In this document: in pieces, positions 44,566-53,290 of the stretch
Numbering within the stretch: the stretch's first letter is position 1
Layout: every line of letters begins with the position of its first letter
Origin: Brevundimonas nasdae
GTDB lineage: Bacteria > Pseudomonadota > Alphaproteobacteria > Caulobacterales > Caulobacteraceae
Direction: 5' to 3'
Length of the DNA stretch: 64,000 bases
Assembly: GCF_016654005.1 (NCBI RefSeq)
Contig: NZ_JAEPWN010000011.1
Coordinates: 41,200 to 105,199, forward strand
Position numbers and translations under genes: made by a program
The notes under the pieces: generated by a model
Told to the model about the DNA's origin: nothing
The model's database searches: none
The model's input: only the letters and a program-made list of their open reading frames with translations

Positions 44566-46809
44566 ATGCGCAACATCCTGCTTATGTCCGCCGCCGCTGT
44601 CGCCCTTGCCGGGCCAGCATTCGCTCAAACCCCGTCGAACATTCTGACGCCGGAACGGGTCTTCGCCGACCCGGCTCTGGGCGGCCCGGTGGCCAAGGGC
44701 GTCAGCCTGTCGCCGGACGGCGAACTGGTCGCCTTCCTGCGCTCGCGCGACGACGATGTCAGTGTTCAGGACCTGTGGGCCGCCCCGACGGGCCCCGGCG
44801 AACCCTACAAGCTGATCGACGCCCGCGCCCTGGTTCCCGACGCCGGCGAACTGTCGGAGGCCGAGAAGGCGCGGCGCGAGCGGATGCGAATCTCGGCGCG
44901 AGGCGTGGTCGACTATTCGTGGGACGAACAGGGCCGCTACATCTTGGCACCGCTGGAGGGCGACGTCTTTCTGGCCAGCCGCGCCGACGGCTCGGTGCGC
45001 CGCCTGACCCAGACCTCCGGCGACGAAATCGACGCCAAGGTCTCGCCGCTGGGCAATTTCGTCTCCTACGTCCGTGACCAGAATCTTTTCGTTTTCAACC
45101 TGACGACCAACCGCGAGCGCGCCCTGACCACCGACGGCGCGGGTCTTGTCACCTGGGCCACGGCCGAGTTCATCGCTCAGGAAGAGCTGGATCGCGACAC
45201 CGGCTATTGGTGGAGCCCGGACGAGAAGCGCATCGCCCTGGAACGCTATGACGAAAGCCCCGTCGATGTGATCCCGCGCCTGGACATCACCGGCGGCGGC
45301 GCCAGCGTGGTCGAGCAGCGCTACCCCCGCGCCGGACGTCCCAACGCCATCGTCGAACTGTATGTGCAGGACCTGACGTCCAATCGCCGCATCAAGGTCG
45401 ATCTGGGCGCCAACCGCGACATCTATCTGGCCCGCGTCGCCTGGTCGTCGGACGCCTCCATCCTGTATGTGCAGCGCCTGTCACGTGATCAGAAGACGCT
45501 GGACCTTCTGGCGGTGAACCCGGCAACCGGCGCCTCGCGCGTGATCGTCACCCAGAAGGGCGACGCCTGGGTCGGCCTCAGCAACGACTTCAAGCCCCTG
45601 CGTGACGGCCGCTTCATCTGGTCGAACGAAGACAGCGGCTGGCGCCACCTCTATCTGTATGACCGCGACGGCAAGCTGATCCGCCCGATCACCGAGGGCC
45701 AGTATCCGGTGCTGGACCTGGAAGGCGTCAACCAGCAGACGGGCGAGGTCTTCTTCTCCGCCTCGATGCGCGACGGCCAGGAGCTGCCGATCGAGAAGCA
45801 GCTGTTCCGCGCCAGCCTGAACGAGACGGCGACGCCGGTCGCCATCACCCCCGCAGGCGGCTGGTGGAATGTCTCGGTCAACGGCACCGGCACGGCCTAT
45901 GTCGGCAACTATTCCGATCCGAAGACGCCCCAGCAGTCGGGCCTCTATAATATCGACGGCACGCGCATTCGATGGATCGAGGAGAATCCTCTCAACGCCC
46001 AGCATCCCTTCTATCCTTACGTGTCGCGTCTGCGCGAACCGACCTTCGGCACGTTGCAGAGCCACGGCGAGACCCTGGTCTGGCAGATGAAGACGCCACC
46101 GGGCTTTGATCCGTCCAAGACCTATCCGGTCGTGATGCAGGTGTACGGCGGCCCGTCGGGCGGCGGGGTCAAGCGCGGCTGGGCGCCCGCCACCGACCAG
46201 TTGCTGACCGAGGCGGGCTATATTGTCTTCCGCATGGACAACCGGGGCGAGGGCTTCCGCAGCCGCGCCTTCAAGAACGCCCTGTACCGCCATATGGGCA
46301 CGGTCGAGGTCGAGGATCAGGTTCTGGCCGCCGACTATCTGCGCAGCCTGCCTTATGTCGACGACGCCCGCATCGCCGTGATGGGGTGGAGCTATGGCGG
46401 CTTCATGAGCCTGTCCATGCTGGCCGAGCCCAAGATGGGCCTGGCCGCCGCCCTGGCGGGCGCCCCGCCGACGGAATGGAGCCTGTACGACACGGCCTAC
46501 ACCGAACGCTACATGTCCACGCCGCAGGATAACCCCGAGGGCTACGCCGCTTCCGACATCATCCCAAAGCTGGATAATCTGACGGGGCGTCTGCTGCTGC
46601 TGCACGGCATGGCCGACGACAATGTCATCTTCCAGAACACCACCCGCGTCCTGAACGCGATGCAGGAGAAGAGCATCCCGTTCGAGACCATGCTCTATCC
46701 GGGCCAGCGCCACGGCGTGCGCGGCAATCCGCGCATGCTGCACCTGTGGCGCACCTACCTGGACTTCCTGGACCGCACCATCGGCACGCGGGCGCCCAAG
46801 GCGGACTAA
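44566..46809 (+). CDS. Dipeptidyl peptidase IV (S9B family), secreted
   Basis: A 747-residue S9 prolyl oligopeptidase-family enzyme. A signal peptide (ILLMSAAAVALAGPAFAQ) targets it to the periplasm. The N-terminal beta-propeller contains the Glu-Glu pair in FIAQEELDR that binds the substrate N-terminus, typical of DPP IV, and YWWSPDEKRIALERYDE. The catalytic domain has GWSYGGF with Ser at 609, HGMADDNVIF (Asp) and GQRHGVRG (His). It releases X-Pro or X-Ala dipeptides from peptides. ATG at 44566 gives the clean signal peptide. An intrinsic terminator follows. Confidence 0.96.
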   Translation: MRNILLMSAAAVALAGPAFAQTPSNILTPERVFADPALGGPVAKGVSLSPDGELVAFLRSRDDDVSVQDLWAAPTGPGEPYKLIDARALVPDAGELSEAEKARRERMRISARGVVDYSWDEQGRYILAPLEGDVFLASRADGSVRRLTQTSGDEIDAKVSPLGNFVSYVRDQNLFVFNLTTNRERALTTDGAGLVTWATAEFIAQEELDRDTGYWWSPDEKRIALERYDESPVDVIPRLDITGGGASVVEQRYPRAGRPNAIVELYVQDLTSNRRIKVDLGANRDIYLARVAWSSDASILYVQRLSRDQKTLDLLAVNPATGASRVIVTQKGDAWVGLSNDFKPLRDGRFIWSNEDSGWRHLYLYDRDGKLIRPITEGQYPVLDLEGVNQQTGEVFFSASMRDGQELPIEKQLFRASLNETATPVAITPAGGWWNVSVNGTGTAYVGNYSDPKTPQQSGLYNIDGTRIRWIEENPLNAQHPFYPYVSRLREPTFGTLQSHGETLVWQMKTPPGFDPSKTYPVVMQVYGGPSGGGVKRGWAPATDQLLTEAGYIVFRMDNRGEGFRSRAFKNALYRHMGTVEVEDQVLAADYLRSLPYVDDARIAVMGWSYGGFMSLSMLAEPKMGLAAALAGAPPTEWSLYDTAYTERYMSTPQDNPEGYAASDIIPKLDNLTGRLLLLHGMADDNVIFQNTTRVLNAMQEKSIPFETMLYPGQRHGVRGNPRMLHLWRTYLDFLDRTIGTRAPKAD

Positions 46810-46825
46810 GCGCGCGGATCAAAAA

Positions 46826-46864
46826 GCAAAGGGCCTGACGAGCATCTCGCCAGGCCCCTTTTAT
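46826..46864. terminator. Intrinsic terminator after DPP IV
   Basis: GGGCCTGACGAG and CTCGCCAGGCCC form a stem (one A-C mismatch) around CAT, flanked by AAA on the left and CCTTTTATT on the right. It can serve the DPP IV gene and, in the other direction, the NTF2-like gene. Confidence 0.8.
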
Positions 46865-46882
46865 TCAGCGAAATCCGCTGGC

Positions 46883-47278
46883 TCAGTCGATGACGATATA
46901 GTCTTCGGCGGATGCGGAGGTCGCATATTCATCCATCTGGGCGATCAGGCCATCGCGGATGGTGTAAACCTGCACCCACTTGTTGGTCACCTTGGGCTGG
47001 CCTTCGGGCGTGAAGCTTTCCTCGCCCAGTACGGCGATGGTGTCGCCCTGCTCGATGAAGGTCAGCGGACGGAAATAGTCGAAGACGATGGTGTTGAAGG
47101 CGGTGCTGAAGAACTTTTCAGTCCCGGATTTACCGACGAAGCGCAGGGCGGGCATCTTCTGAGAGCCGTTATGAACCCACAGGGTGTCTTCGGTCACGGT
47201 GGACTGGGCCGTCTCCAGGTCCTTGGCCAGGAAGGCCTCGAACATCTTGTCGACGACAGCGCGGGCAGGGGAGGTCAT
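46883..47278 (-). CDS. NTF2-like/SnoaL-type small protein
   Basis: A 131-residue protein of the cone-shaped NTF2-like fold: ARAVVDKMFEAFLAKDLETAQSTVTEDTLWVHNG, FFSTAFNTIVFDYFRPLTFIEQGDTIAVLGEE, and a final WVQVYTIRDGLIAQMDEYATSASAE. Such proteins are steroid isomerase-like enzymes, hydrolases or binding proteins; the active residues do not point to one. It lies 32 bases downstream of the NmrA-like gene, on the same strand, and is probably in its operon under the HxlR regulator. Confidence 0.88.
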   Translation of the reverse strand: MTSPARAVVDKMFEAFLAKDLETAQSTVTEDTLWVHNGSQKMPALRFVGKSGTEKFFSTAFNTIVFDYFRPLTFIEQGDTIAVLGEESFTPEGQPKVTNKWVQVYTIRDGLIAQMDEYATSASAEDYIVID

Positions 47279-47310
47279 GAGGGTGTCTTTCCAGGTGTGA
47301 GAGGGAGGCG

Positions 47311-48171
47311 TTAGTTGGGAAAGAGGTCCGGCAGCAGGGCGGGCAGGGGCGTGGGGGCGCGGCCCAGCAGTCGCTGCAGATCATCGCTGGCGATGTCATA
47401 CTGACCCTCCCGGATATCCTCGACCGTGCCGATGGTCAGGTCGATCAGAAACGGAGGCAGATTCAGCGACTCCAGCACCCTGCGATGGGTGTCGGGATCG
47501 ATGTCCTGATAGGTGACGTTTCGGCCCTTGGCGGCCGTCAGGGCCATGGCGACTTCGTCATAGGACCAGGCTTGGGCGCCCGTAATTTCGTAGGTCTTGC
47601 CCTCATGCCCCGTCTGCAACAGCACATTGGCGGCGGCCTCGCCCATTTCGCCACGCGACGCATAGGGAACCTGCCCGTCGCCGCCTGACAGGATGATCGC
47701 GCCCCCAGCGGCCGGGGCGCCGACGATCACAGGCAGGGCCTCGGCGTACATGGTGTTGCGAAGAAAGGTCCACGCGACGCCGCTGTTCCGGATGTGGTTC
47801 TCCGTTTCGAAGTGACTGATCATCAGATCGCGCACGGCCGAGGTCTCGATGTCACGGATCGCCAGTCCCGTATAGAGAATGTGACCGACCCCGGCGGCGA
47901 CGGCGGCATCCACCACGCGTTTCTGCTGTTCGGCGCGGTTCATCGACATGGTCGAGATCAGCAGCAGCTTGCTGACCCCGGCGAAGGCTTGCGGCAGGGT
48001 GTCGGGCTGGTCGTAGTCCGCGATACGGACCGGGACGCCTAGTCGGGCGTAGTGTTCCGCCTTGGCGGTGTCGCGCGCCAGGATGCTGACCTCATGATCG
48101 GCTCCATATCCGGTCAGGTGTTTCATGACCTCGCGACCAAGGTTGCCTGTCGCTCCGGCGACTAAAATCAA
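47311..48171 (-). CDS. NmrA/QorB-like NAD(P)H-binding oxidoreductase
   Basis: A 286-residue atypical short-chain dehydrogenase. N-terminal dinucleotide motif VAGATGNLGREV, then LARDTAKAEHYARLGVPVRIADYDQPDTLPQAFAGV, LLLISTMS, and EITGAQAWSYDEVA, all seen in QorB-type quinone reductases and NmrA proteins. The start is a TTG at 48171, preceded by AGGAG at good spacing. It lies divergent to an HxlR regulator, a classic pairing for redox or electrophile response. Confidence 0.9.
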   Translation of the reverse strand: MILVAGATGNLGREVMKHLTGYGADHEVSILARDTAKAEHYARLGVPVRIADYDQPDTLPQAFAGVSKLLLISTMSMNRAEQQKRVVDAAVAAGVGHILYTGLAIRDIETSAVRDLMISHFETENHIRNSGVAWTFLRNTMYAEALPVIVGAPAAGGAIILSGGDGQVPYASRGEMGEAAANVLLQTGHEGKTYEITGAQAWSYDEVAMALTAAKGRNVTYQDIDPDTHRRVLESLNLPPFLIDLTIGTVEDIREGQYDIASDDLQRLLGRAPTPLPALLPDLFPN

Positions 48172-48229
48172 AACACGCTCCTGTCGTCGCTAAGGTCTTG
48201 CCGCTAGTTATGGCGGTGACAGGCGCTTG

Positions 48230-48244
48230 AAACTGTCAAACTGT
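48230..48244. promoter_or_regulatory. Direct repeat in the HxlR/NmrA divergent spacer
   Basis: AAACTGT occurs twice, at 48230-48236 and 48238-48244, in the 109-base spacer between the divergent genes. It is a candidate HxlR-binding or promoter element; HxlR proteins control such divergent promoters. Function is inferred from position only. Confidence 0.3.
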
Positions 48245-48280
48245 ATAGCAAGATCAGGTTTAAGCTTGACCGGAGGCAAG

Positions 48281-48700
48281 ATGAGCTACGCTCTGAACGG
48301 CGACGCTGACGAAGATCAGGTCGACGACCTGTGCAAGAAGGCCTTTGTTCTGGCGATCAAGGATGCGCTGAATGTGGTCAGCGGCAAATGGAAGCTGGCT
48401 ATCGTCTGCACTCTGTTGAGCGGCCCCAAGGGCTTCGCCGAAATGGAGCGCCTGCTGGACGCCATCACGCCCCGGATGCTGTCGCGTGAACTGCGCGAAC
48501 TGGAGGTCAACGGCGTCATCGCGCGTGAAAACGAGGTGGTGTCCGCGCCGCGCTTTCGGAAATATGCGCTGACGCCGTCAGGCCGAAAGCTGGAAGCCGT
48601 GATCTTCGCCTTCGCGACCTGGGGACAGGAGCACAGGGCGGTGTCGACGGGGGATCTGACCGCGCAATCGAATTCTCATTCGGAAAAAAACGCGGTTTGA
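48281..48700 (+). CDS. HxlR-family transcriptional regulator
   Basis: A 139-residue winged helix-turn-helix regulator of the HxlR/DUF24 family. The conserved pattern VVSGKWKLAIVCTLLSGPKGFAEMERLLDAITPRMLSRELRELEVNGVI spans residues 31-80; a C-terminal YALTPSGRKLEAVIFAFATWG follows. One Cys near residue 24 (DDLCKKA) could be the redox-sensing Cys found in several members. ATG at 48281 follows CGGAGG. Divergent from the NmrA-like gene, its likely target. A palindromic FNR-type box overlaps its stop codon. Confidence 0.93.
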   Translation: MSYALNGDADEDQVDDLCKKAFVLAIKDALNVVSGKWKLAIVCTLLSGPKGFAEMERLLDAITPRMLSRELRELEVNGVIARENEVVSAPRFRKYALTPSGRKLEAVIFAFATWGQEHRAVSTGDLTAQSNSHSEKNAV

Positions 48701-48710
48701 TCCGGATCAA
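48697..48710. promoter_or_regulatory. FNR/FixK-type box
   Basis: TTGATCCGGATCAA is a perfect palindrome matching the TTGAT-N4-ATCAA site of FNR/FixK regulators. Its centre is about 54 bases upstream of the ATG of the 36-residue membrane protein, so a transcript starting about 41 bases from the centre would begin near 48745, just ahead of the AAGGAG. It overlaps the HxlR stop codon. Binding is inferred. Confidence 0.7.
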
Positions 48711-48757
48711 GGCGTTCGTCGTCTGACCGACGGACGATGCGGCAAAGGAGATTTCCG

Positions 48758-48868
48758 ATGCCTGCAGACGCCATTCCCGTTGTCGCCGCCATTGTTGCGG
48801 CCTTTGTCTTCTTCATGGGCGCGCTGGGCGCCGCCGCCCTGTGGTCGGGCTCGCCCAAGCAGAAGTGA
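48758..48868 (+). CDS. Micro-protein with one membrane helix, 36 residues
   Basis: The ATG at 48758 is preceded by AAAGGAG at ideal spacing. It encodes MPADAIPVV followed by a single hydrophobic helix (AAIVAAFVFFMGALGAAALW) and a short SGSPKQK tail. It is too short for most gene callers. A perfect FNR/FixK-type box lies upstream, suggesting induction at low oxygen. Small single-helix proteins often accompany respiratory oxidases, but no oxidase gene is in the window, so the partner is unknown. Confidence 0.72.
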   Translation: MPADAIPVVAAIVAAFVFFMGALGAAALWSGSPKQK

Positions 48869-48952
48869 CCCGAGCTTTACCCAAGGTGATCTTGGCGCCC
48901 CCGCCGATGCGGTTTACGGCGTGTGATCCAAACGTCCAAGGGAGACGCCCCA

Positions 48953-49258
48953 ATGTCTGATATCGCAACCGCCACCGACAAAATCCGCGAAGCCGTCGGC
49001 GAGAACTCCGGTCTGGGCAAGACCGTCAAGCTCGACCTCGGCGACGCTGGCAAGATCTACATCGACGGCGCCTCGGTGCCGAACACCGTCACCAACGAAG
49101 ACAAGCCTGCCGACGCCACCGTGACCATCAGCTGGGACGACTTCGTCGCCCTGTCGGAAGGCCGCCTGGACGGCATGATGGCCTTCATGCAAGGCAAGCT
49201 GAAGATCGCTGGCGACATGATGATCGCCCAGAAGCTGCCGGCTCTGCTGAAGCGCTGA
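48953..49258 (+). CDS. SCP2 sterol-binding domain protein
   Basis: A 101-residue SCP2-like lipid-carrier domain. It runs [33 protein letters not shown], then [42 protein letters not shown], the latter being the most conserved part of the fold. It is cytoplasmic and binds lipids or fatty acyl-CoA. ATG at 48953 follows AAGGGAG. An acyl-CoA dehydrogenase lies downstream after a terminator, a sensible neighbour in fatty-acid metabolism. Confidence 0.93.
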   Translation: MSDIATATDKIREAVGENSGLGKTVKLDLGDAGKIYIDGASVPNTVTNEDKPADATVTISWDDFVALSEGRLDGMMAFMQGKLKIAGDMMIAQKLPALLKR

Positions 49259-49283
49259 TGCGCGGCTGACCGCCACCAGGACG

Positions 49284-49317
49284 ACGGCGCGGCCCCATTC
49301 GGAGCCGCGCCGTTTTC
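49284..49317 (+). terminator. Intrinsic terminator after SCP2 gene
   Basis: ACGGCGCGGC (49284-49293) pairs with GCCGCGCCGT (49304-49313), followed by TTTT. Confidence 0.88.
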
Positions 49318-49364
49318 ATGTCAGCGCCCGCCAGAGGCGCGATTTGCCTAAACGAGGAAACGAC

Positions 49365-50576
49365 ATGGACTTCAAACATTCCGACCGCGCGCTGGACTGG
49401 CACGGCCGCGTCCGTCGCTTCCTCGATGAGCAGGTCATCCCGCGTGAGGCCGAGTATTTCGCTCAGGTGCGCGAGGATGCGACCCGCCAGCCGCCGGCCA
49501 TGGAATCCATGAAGGCCGCCGCGCGCGAGGCCGGTCTGTGGAACATGTTCCTGCCCGGCGAACACGGCGCGGGCCTGACCAATCTGGAATATGCGCCGCT
49601 GGCGGAACTGATGGGCCGCCACCTGTGGTCGGCGGAGGTGTTCAACTGCAACGCCCCCGACACCGGCAATATGGAAGTGCTGCACATGTACGGCGACGCG
49701 GCCCAGCAGGAGCGCTGGCTCAAGCCGCTGATGGCCGGTGAAATCCGCTCGGCCTTCCTGATGACCGAGCCAGAGGTCGCCTCGTCCGACGCCACCAACA
49801 TCCAGACCCGGATCGAGCGGGACGGCGACCATTACGTCATCAACGGCCGCAAGTGGTGGTCGACCAACATGGCCCACCCGAACATCGCGATGACCATCGT
49901 CATGGGCAAGACCGATTTCGAGGCCGCAACCCACGCCCAGCAGTCGCAGGTCATCGTGCCCGTCGACACCCCCGGCTTCCGCGTCGAGCGGATGCTGTCG
50001 GTGTTCGGCTATGACGAAAAGCCCATCGGCCATGCCGAGGTGGTGTTGGAGAATGTCCGTGTGCCGGTCGAGAACCTGATCGCGGGCGAGGGCCGGGGCT
50101 TCGAGATTGCTCAAGGCCGCCTTGGCCCGGGCCGCATCCACCACTGCATGCGCGTGATCGGCGCCGCCGAACGGGCGCTGGAGCTGATGGTTACGCGCCT
50201 TCTGAACCGCACCGCCTTCCGCAAGCAGCTGGCCGAACATTCGGTGTGGGAGCAGCGCGTCGCCGACGCCCGCACCAATATCGAGATGTGCCGCCTGCTG
50301 GTGCTGAAGGCCGCCTGGATGATGGACGAGGCGGGCGCCAAGAACGCCCGTTCCGAAATCGCCCAGATCAAGGTCGCCGCGCCCAGGATGGCGCTTCAGG
50401 TCATCGACGACGCCATCCAGGCCTTTGGCGGCGCGGGTGTTTCAGGCGATACGCCCCTGGCTGAACTGTACGCAGGCGTGCGCACCCTGCGCATCGCCGA
50501 TGGCCCGGACGAGGTGCACAACCGCACCATCGCCCGTCTGGAATACGCCAAGCACGGGGGCAAGCCGGTTCGCTGA
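49365..50576 (+). CDS. Acyl-CoA dehydrogenase
   Basis: A 403-residue flavin acyl-CoA dehydrogenase, first step of beta-oxidation or a related acyl-CoA oxidation. Recognisable parts are [14 protein letters not shown], the FAD/substrate region [17 protein letters not shown], the [10 protein letters not shown] segment, [26 protein letters not shown], and the C-terminal [38 protein letters not shown] with the catalytic-acid region. Length fits the ACAD10/11-like or long-chain branch. ATG at 49365 follows CGAGGAAA. Confidence 0.95.
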   Translation: MDFKHSDRALDWHGRVRRFLDEQVIPREAEYFAQVREDATRQPPAMESMKAAAREAGLWNMFLPGEHGAGLTNLEYAPLAELMGRHLWSAEVFNCNAPDTGNMEVLHMYGDAAQQERWLKPLMAGEIRSAFLMTEPEVASSDATNIQTRIERDGDHYVINGRKWWSTNMAHPNIAMTIVMGKTDFEAATHAQQSQVIVPVDTPGFRVERMLSVFGYDEKPIGHAEVVLENVRVPVENLIAGEGRGFEIAQGRLGPGRIHHCMRVIGAAERALELMVTRLLNRTAFRKQLAEHSVWEQRVADARTNIEMCRLLVLKAAWMMDEAGAKNARSEIAQIKVAAPRMALQVIDDAIQAFGGAGVSGDTPLAELYAGVRTLRIADGPDEVHNRTIARLEYAKHGGKPVR

Positions 50577-50674
50577 TCCCGGCCCGCGCCCAGCCTTATC
50601 GGGAACCCTGACCTTGGCGTGACGTTCGGTCTGCATGAACGACCACACGCCCGGTCAGGGTCAGGGGACCGTCC

Positions 50675-52852
50675 TTGGACGGTGAATCTGACATCAACGC
50701 CCGCCTGCAGCCGATGGCGTTGGCGGGTGCGGCGGGCGCGCGTTTCCGTGAGGTCCGCAGGGCCATGCCTGCGCTTGCGGCGGGCCTCTCTGTCGAAGAC
50801 CTGGCCGCCCAGTCCATGCCCGAGGCCAGCCCCGGCAAATGGCACCTGGGTCACACCAGCTGGTTCTTCGAGGCCATGATCCTGGCCAACGAACCGGGCT
50901 ATCAGCCCGTCGATCCGCGCTTCCAGCAGCTGTTCAACTCCTATTATGAGGCCTTGGGTCAGCGCGTGGCGCGCGACAAACGCGGCCTCCTGACCCGCCC
51001 CTCGGTCGAGGAGGTGCTGACCTATCGGCGCGAGATCGACCGCCGCATGATCCGCTGGTTGGCCAAGGGGCCGCCCGAAGGCCTGTCGCAATATCTGTTC
51101 GAACTGGGCCTGAACCACGACCAGCAGCATCAGGAGCTGTTCCTGATGGATCTGCTGCACCTGATGTCCTGTTCCCCGCTGGACCCGGCCGCCTATGGGG
51201 TGGAGCCGCGCGTCCGTCCGCTGGAACCGGCCAAGGGCGGAATGACCCGGTTTGACGGCGGCCTGGTCTCCATCGGCCACGATGGGGCTGGTTTCGCCTT
51301 CGACAACGAGGGGCCGCGTCACAAGGTCTGGCTGGAGCCCTTCGCCCTGGCCAATGATCTGGTCACCAACGGCGAATGGATCGCCTTCATCGAGGACGGC
51401 GGTTATCAGCAGGCCGACCTGTGGCTGGCCGACGGCTGGGCCACGGTGCAGGCCGAAGGCTGGGCTGCGCCCCTGTACTGGCGTCGCGATCAGGGGGGCT
51501 GGACGACCATGTCCCTGACCGGGCGTCATCCTGTCGATCCGTCCGCCCCGGTGCGGCACATCAGCCTGTATGAGGCCGATGCCTACGCCCACTGGGCGGG
51601 CAAGCGCCTGCCGACTGAAGCCGAGTGGGAGCACGCGGCGACCGCCGATCCCGGCGCCTTCTCCAACCTGTCAGGCGAGGTGTGGCAGTGGACCTCCAGC
51701 GCCTATGCCCCATACCCCGGTTTCCGGCCGACGCCCGGAACGGCCGCCGAGTACAACGGCAAGTTCATGGTCAATCAGAATGTGCTCCGCGGCGGGGCCT
51801 TCGCCACGCCGCCGGGCCATGCCCGCACGACCTATCGGAACTTCTATTACCCCCAGCAGAGGTGGGCGTTCATGGGCTTGAGACTGGCTGAAGACGCGCC
51901 GCGCCGGCGTAGCGGCGACACCGAAGACGCCCAGACCGCCGCCTTCCGGCATGATCTGGTTGAGGGGCTGTCGGGGGATCAGAAGGCGGTCCCGCCCAAA
52001 TGGTTCTACGACGCTGAAGGCTCGCGCCTGTTCGAGGTCATCACCACCCTGCCGGAATATTATCCAACCCGGCAGGAGACGGCCCTGTTGCGCGATCGCG
52101 CCGCCGCCCTGACCGCCGATTTCGGCCCTGACGCCGTGCTGGTCGAGTTCGGATCGGGCGCCAGCGAGAAGACCCGCATCTTGCTGGACGCCGCGCCCGA
52201 CCTTGGCGCCTATGTTCCGCTGGACATCAGCGAGGCGGCCCTGCTGGACGCAGTGGCGCGCCTGAAGGCCGACTATCCCAAACTGCGCGTCCGCCCCGTG
52301 CTGGGCGATTTCGAGCATCTGGCCCCCTTGCCGGATGATCTGCCGACGGGCCGTCGCATCGGTTTCTTCCCCGGATCGACCATCGGCAATCTTCAGCCCG
52401 CCGACGCCGAGCGTTTCCTGACCGCCACGCGCCGGATGCTGGGCGAAGGGGCGCTGTTCATTCTGGGAGTCGATCTGGTCAAGGAGCCCGAAATCCTGGT
52501 CGCCGCCTATGACGACGCCCAGGGCGTGACCGCCGCCTTCAACCGCAATCTGCTGGTCCGCGCCAATGCGGAGCTGGACGCCGATTTCGACCTGAACGCC
52601 TTCGTGCACCGCGCGGTGTGGAACAGCGACAAGGCCCAGATGGAGATGCATCTGGAAGCCGTCGAACCCATGACGGTCCACATCGGCGCGCGCCGCTTCG
52701 ACTTCGCTGCGGGGGAGACCATCCACACCGAAAGCTCGCGCAAGTTCACTGAAGCCTCTGTCGCCAGCATGGCCGCCGCCTCCGGCTGGCGGCTGGTGCA
52801 TTTTGACGTGTCGCCTGCGCCCAGTGTCGCCCTGGCGGTGCTTGGCGCCTGA
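50675..52852 (+). CDS. Fused EgtB-EgtD ergothioneine biosynthesis protein
   Basis: A 725-residue fusion. Residues 20-165 are a DinB-like domain with iron-binding His in KWHLGHTSWFFE and NHDQQHQELF (His148, His152). Residues 185-405 are the FGE-sulfatase domain (LANDLVTNGEWIAFIEDGGY, RLPTEAEWEHAA, NVLRGGAFATP), together EgtB sulfoxide synthase. Residues about 420-725 are the EgtD histidine trimethyltransferase (KWFYDAEGSRLFEVITTLPEYYPTR, LVEFGSGASEKT, GFFPGSTIGNL). The reading frame is uninterrupted through the linker. Start TTG at 50675 has AGGGG upstream; an ATG at 50714 is the alternative. Order is opposite to fungal Egt1 (EgtD-EgtB). The cysteine-lyase step is not encoded nearby. Confidence 0.92.
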   Translation: MDGESDINARLQPMALAGAAGARFREVRRAMPALAAGLSVEDLAAQSMPEASPGKWHLGHTSWFFEAMILANEPGYQPVDPRFQQLFNSYYEALGQRVARDKRGLLTRPSVEEVLTYRREIDRRMIRWLAKGPPEGLSQYLFELGLNHDQQHQELFLMDLLHLMSCSPLDPAAYGVEPRVRPLEPAKGGMTRFDGGLVSIGHDGAGFAFDNEGPRHKVWLEPFALANDLVTNGEWIAFIEDGGYQQADLWLADGWATVQAEGWAAPLYWRRDQGGWTTMSLTGRHPVDPSAPVRHISLYEADAYAHWAGKRLPTEAEWEHAATADPGAFSNLSGEVWQWTSSAYAPYPGFRPTPGTAAEYNGKFMVNQNVLRGGAFATPPGHARTTYRNFYYPQQRWAFMGLRLAEDAPRRRSGDTEDAQTAAFRHDLVEGLSGDQKAVPPKWFYDAEGSRLFEVITTLPEYYPTRQETALLRDRAAALTADFGPDAVLVEFGSGASEKTRILLDAAPDLGAYVPLDISEAALLDAVARLKADYPKLRVRPVLGDFEHLAPLPDDLPTGRRIGFFPGSTIGNLQPADAERFLTATRRMLGEGALFILGVDLVKEPEILVAAYDDAQGVTAAFNRNLLVRANAELDADFDLNAFVHRAVWNSDKAQMEMHLEAVEPMTVHIGARRFDFAAGETIHTESSRKFTEASVASMAAASGWRLVHFDVSPAPSVALAVLGA

Positions 52853-52876
52853 TTCTGGCGTCCGAATCGGCAAAGG

Positions 52877-52913
52877 AAAAGGGCGGCGAACCATTCGGTT
52901 CGCCGCCCTTTAT
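52877..52913. terminator. Intrinsic terminator after egtBD
   Basis: AAGGGCGGCGAACC pairs with GGTTCGCCGCCCTT around ATTC, with AAAA before and TTTAT after. It can also end the KGG gene from the other strand. Confidence 0.9.
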
Positions 52914-52934
52914 CGTGTGATTACAATGATCGCC

Positions 52935-53147
52935 CTATTCGGGTTGATCATCCTTCTTGGCGCCGTGCGATGCTTCGCCGCCTTTTCTTCCGGCCTGAGC
53001 CGCAAGGCCGCGGTCCTGAGAGAAACTGCGCTTCTCGCTGGGCACGCTTGCTCCACCCTTACGGGCGATTTCACGTTGGCGTTCGGGATCCATAGAGGCG
53101 AATCCTCTTTTGGAAACGCCTGAGGGTCGAGTGGGCTGGCTTTCCAT
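52935..53147 (-). CDS. KGG-motif stress protein (YciG/Con-10-like)
   Basis: A 70-residue very hydrophilic protein with the KGG repeat pattern: SKRGFASMDPERQREIARKGGASVPSEKRSFSQDRGLAAQAGRKGGEASHG. Members are small stress-induced proteins often under the general stress response. The ATG at 53147 follows AAAGGACCC at good spacing. A GGAAC-N16-GGTT element at 53188-53212 fits an EcfG-type promoter on the same strand. Confidence 0.93.
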   Translation of the reverse strand: MESQPTRPSGVSKRGFASMDPERQREIARKGGASVPSEKRSFSQDRGLAAQAGRKGGEASHGAKKDDQPE

Positions 53148-53187
53148 TTTGGGTCCTTTCAGGTGTTGCCGTTCCGCTTGCGCAAAC

Positions 53188-53212
53188 AACCCGGTGCAGC
53201 GGTGACGGTTCC
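53188..53212 (-). promoter_or_regulatory. Candidate EcfG/SigT-type promoter for the KGG gene
   Basis: On the minus strand GGAAC (53208-53212) is followed 16 bases later by GGTT (53188-53191). Alphaproteobacterial general-stress sigma factors use GGAAC-N16/17-CGTT. The single -10 mismatch and the stress-type downstream gene make it plausible. Confidence 0.5.
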
Positions 53213-53290
53213 GTATCGAACAGCGTTTTTACTTTCCGAGGTCTGAGCACTGTCCGCCGTGAACTTGGCGTCGTTCAAAATCCGACCACA

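Noticed and set aside
45481..46743. 420-codon minus-strand frame inside dipeptidyl peptidase IV
   Set aside because: Shadow; the plus strand has the S9 catalytic triad.
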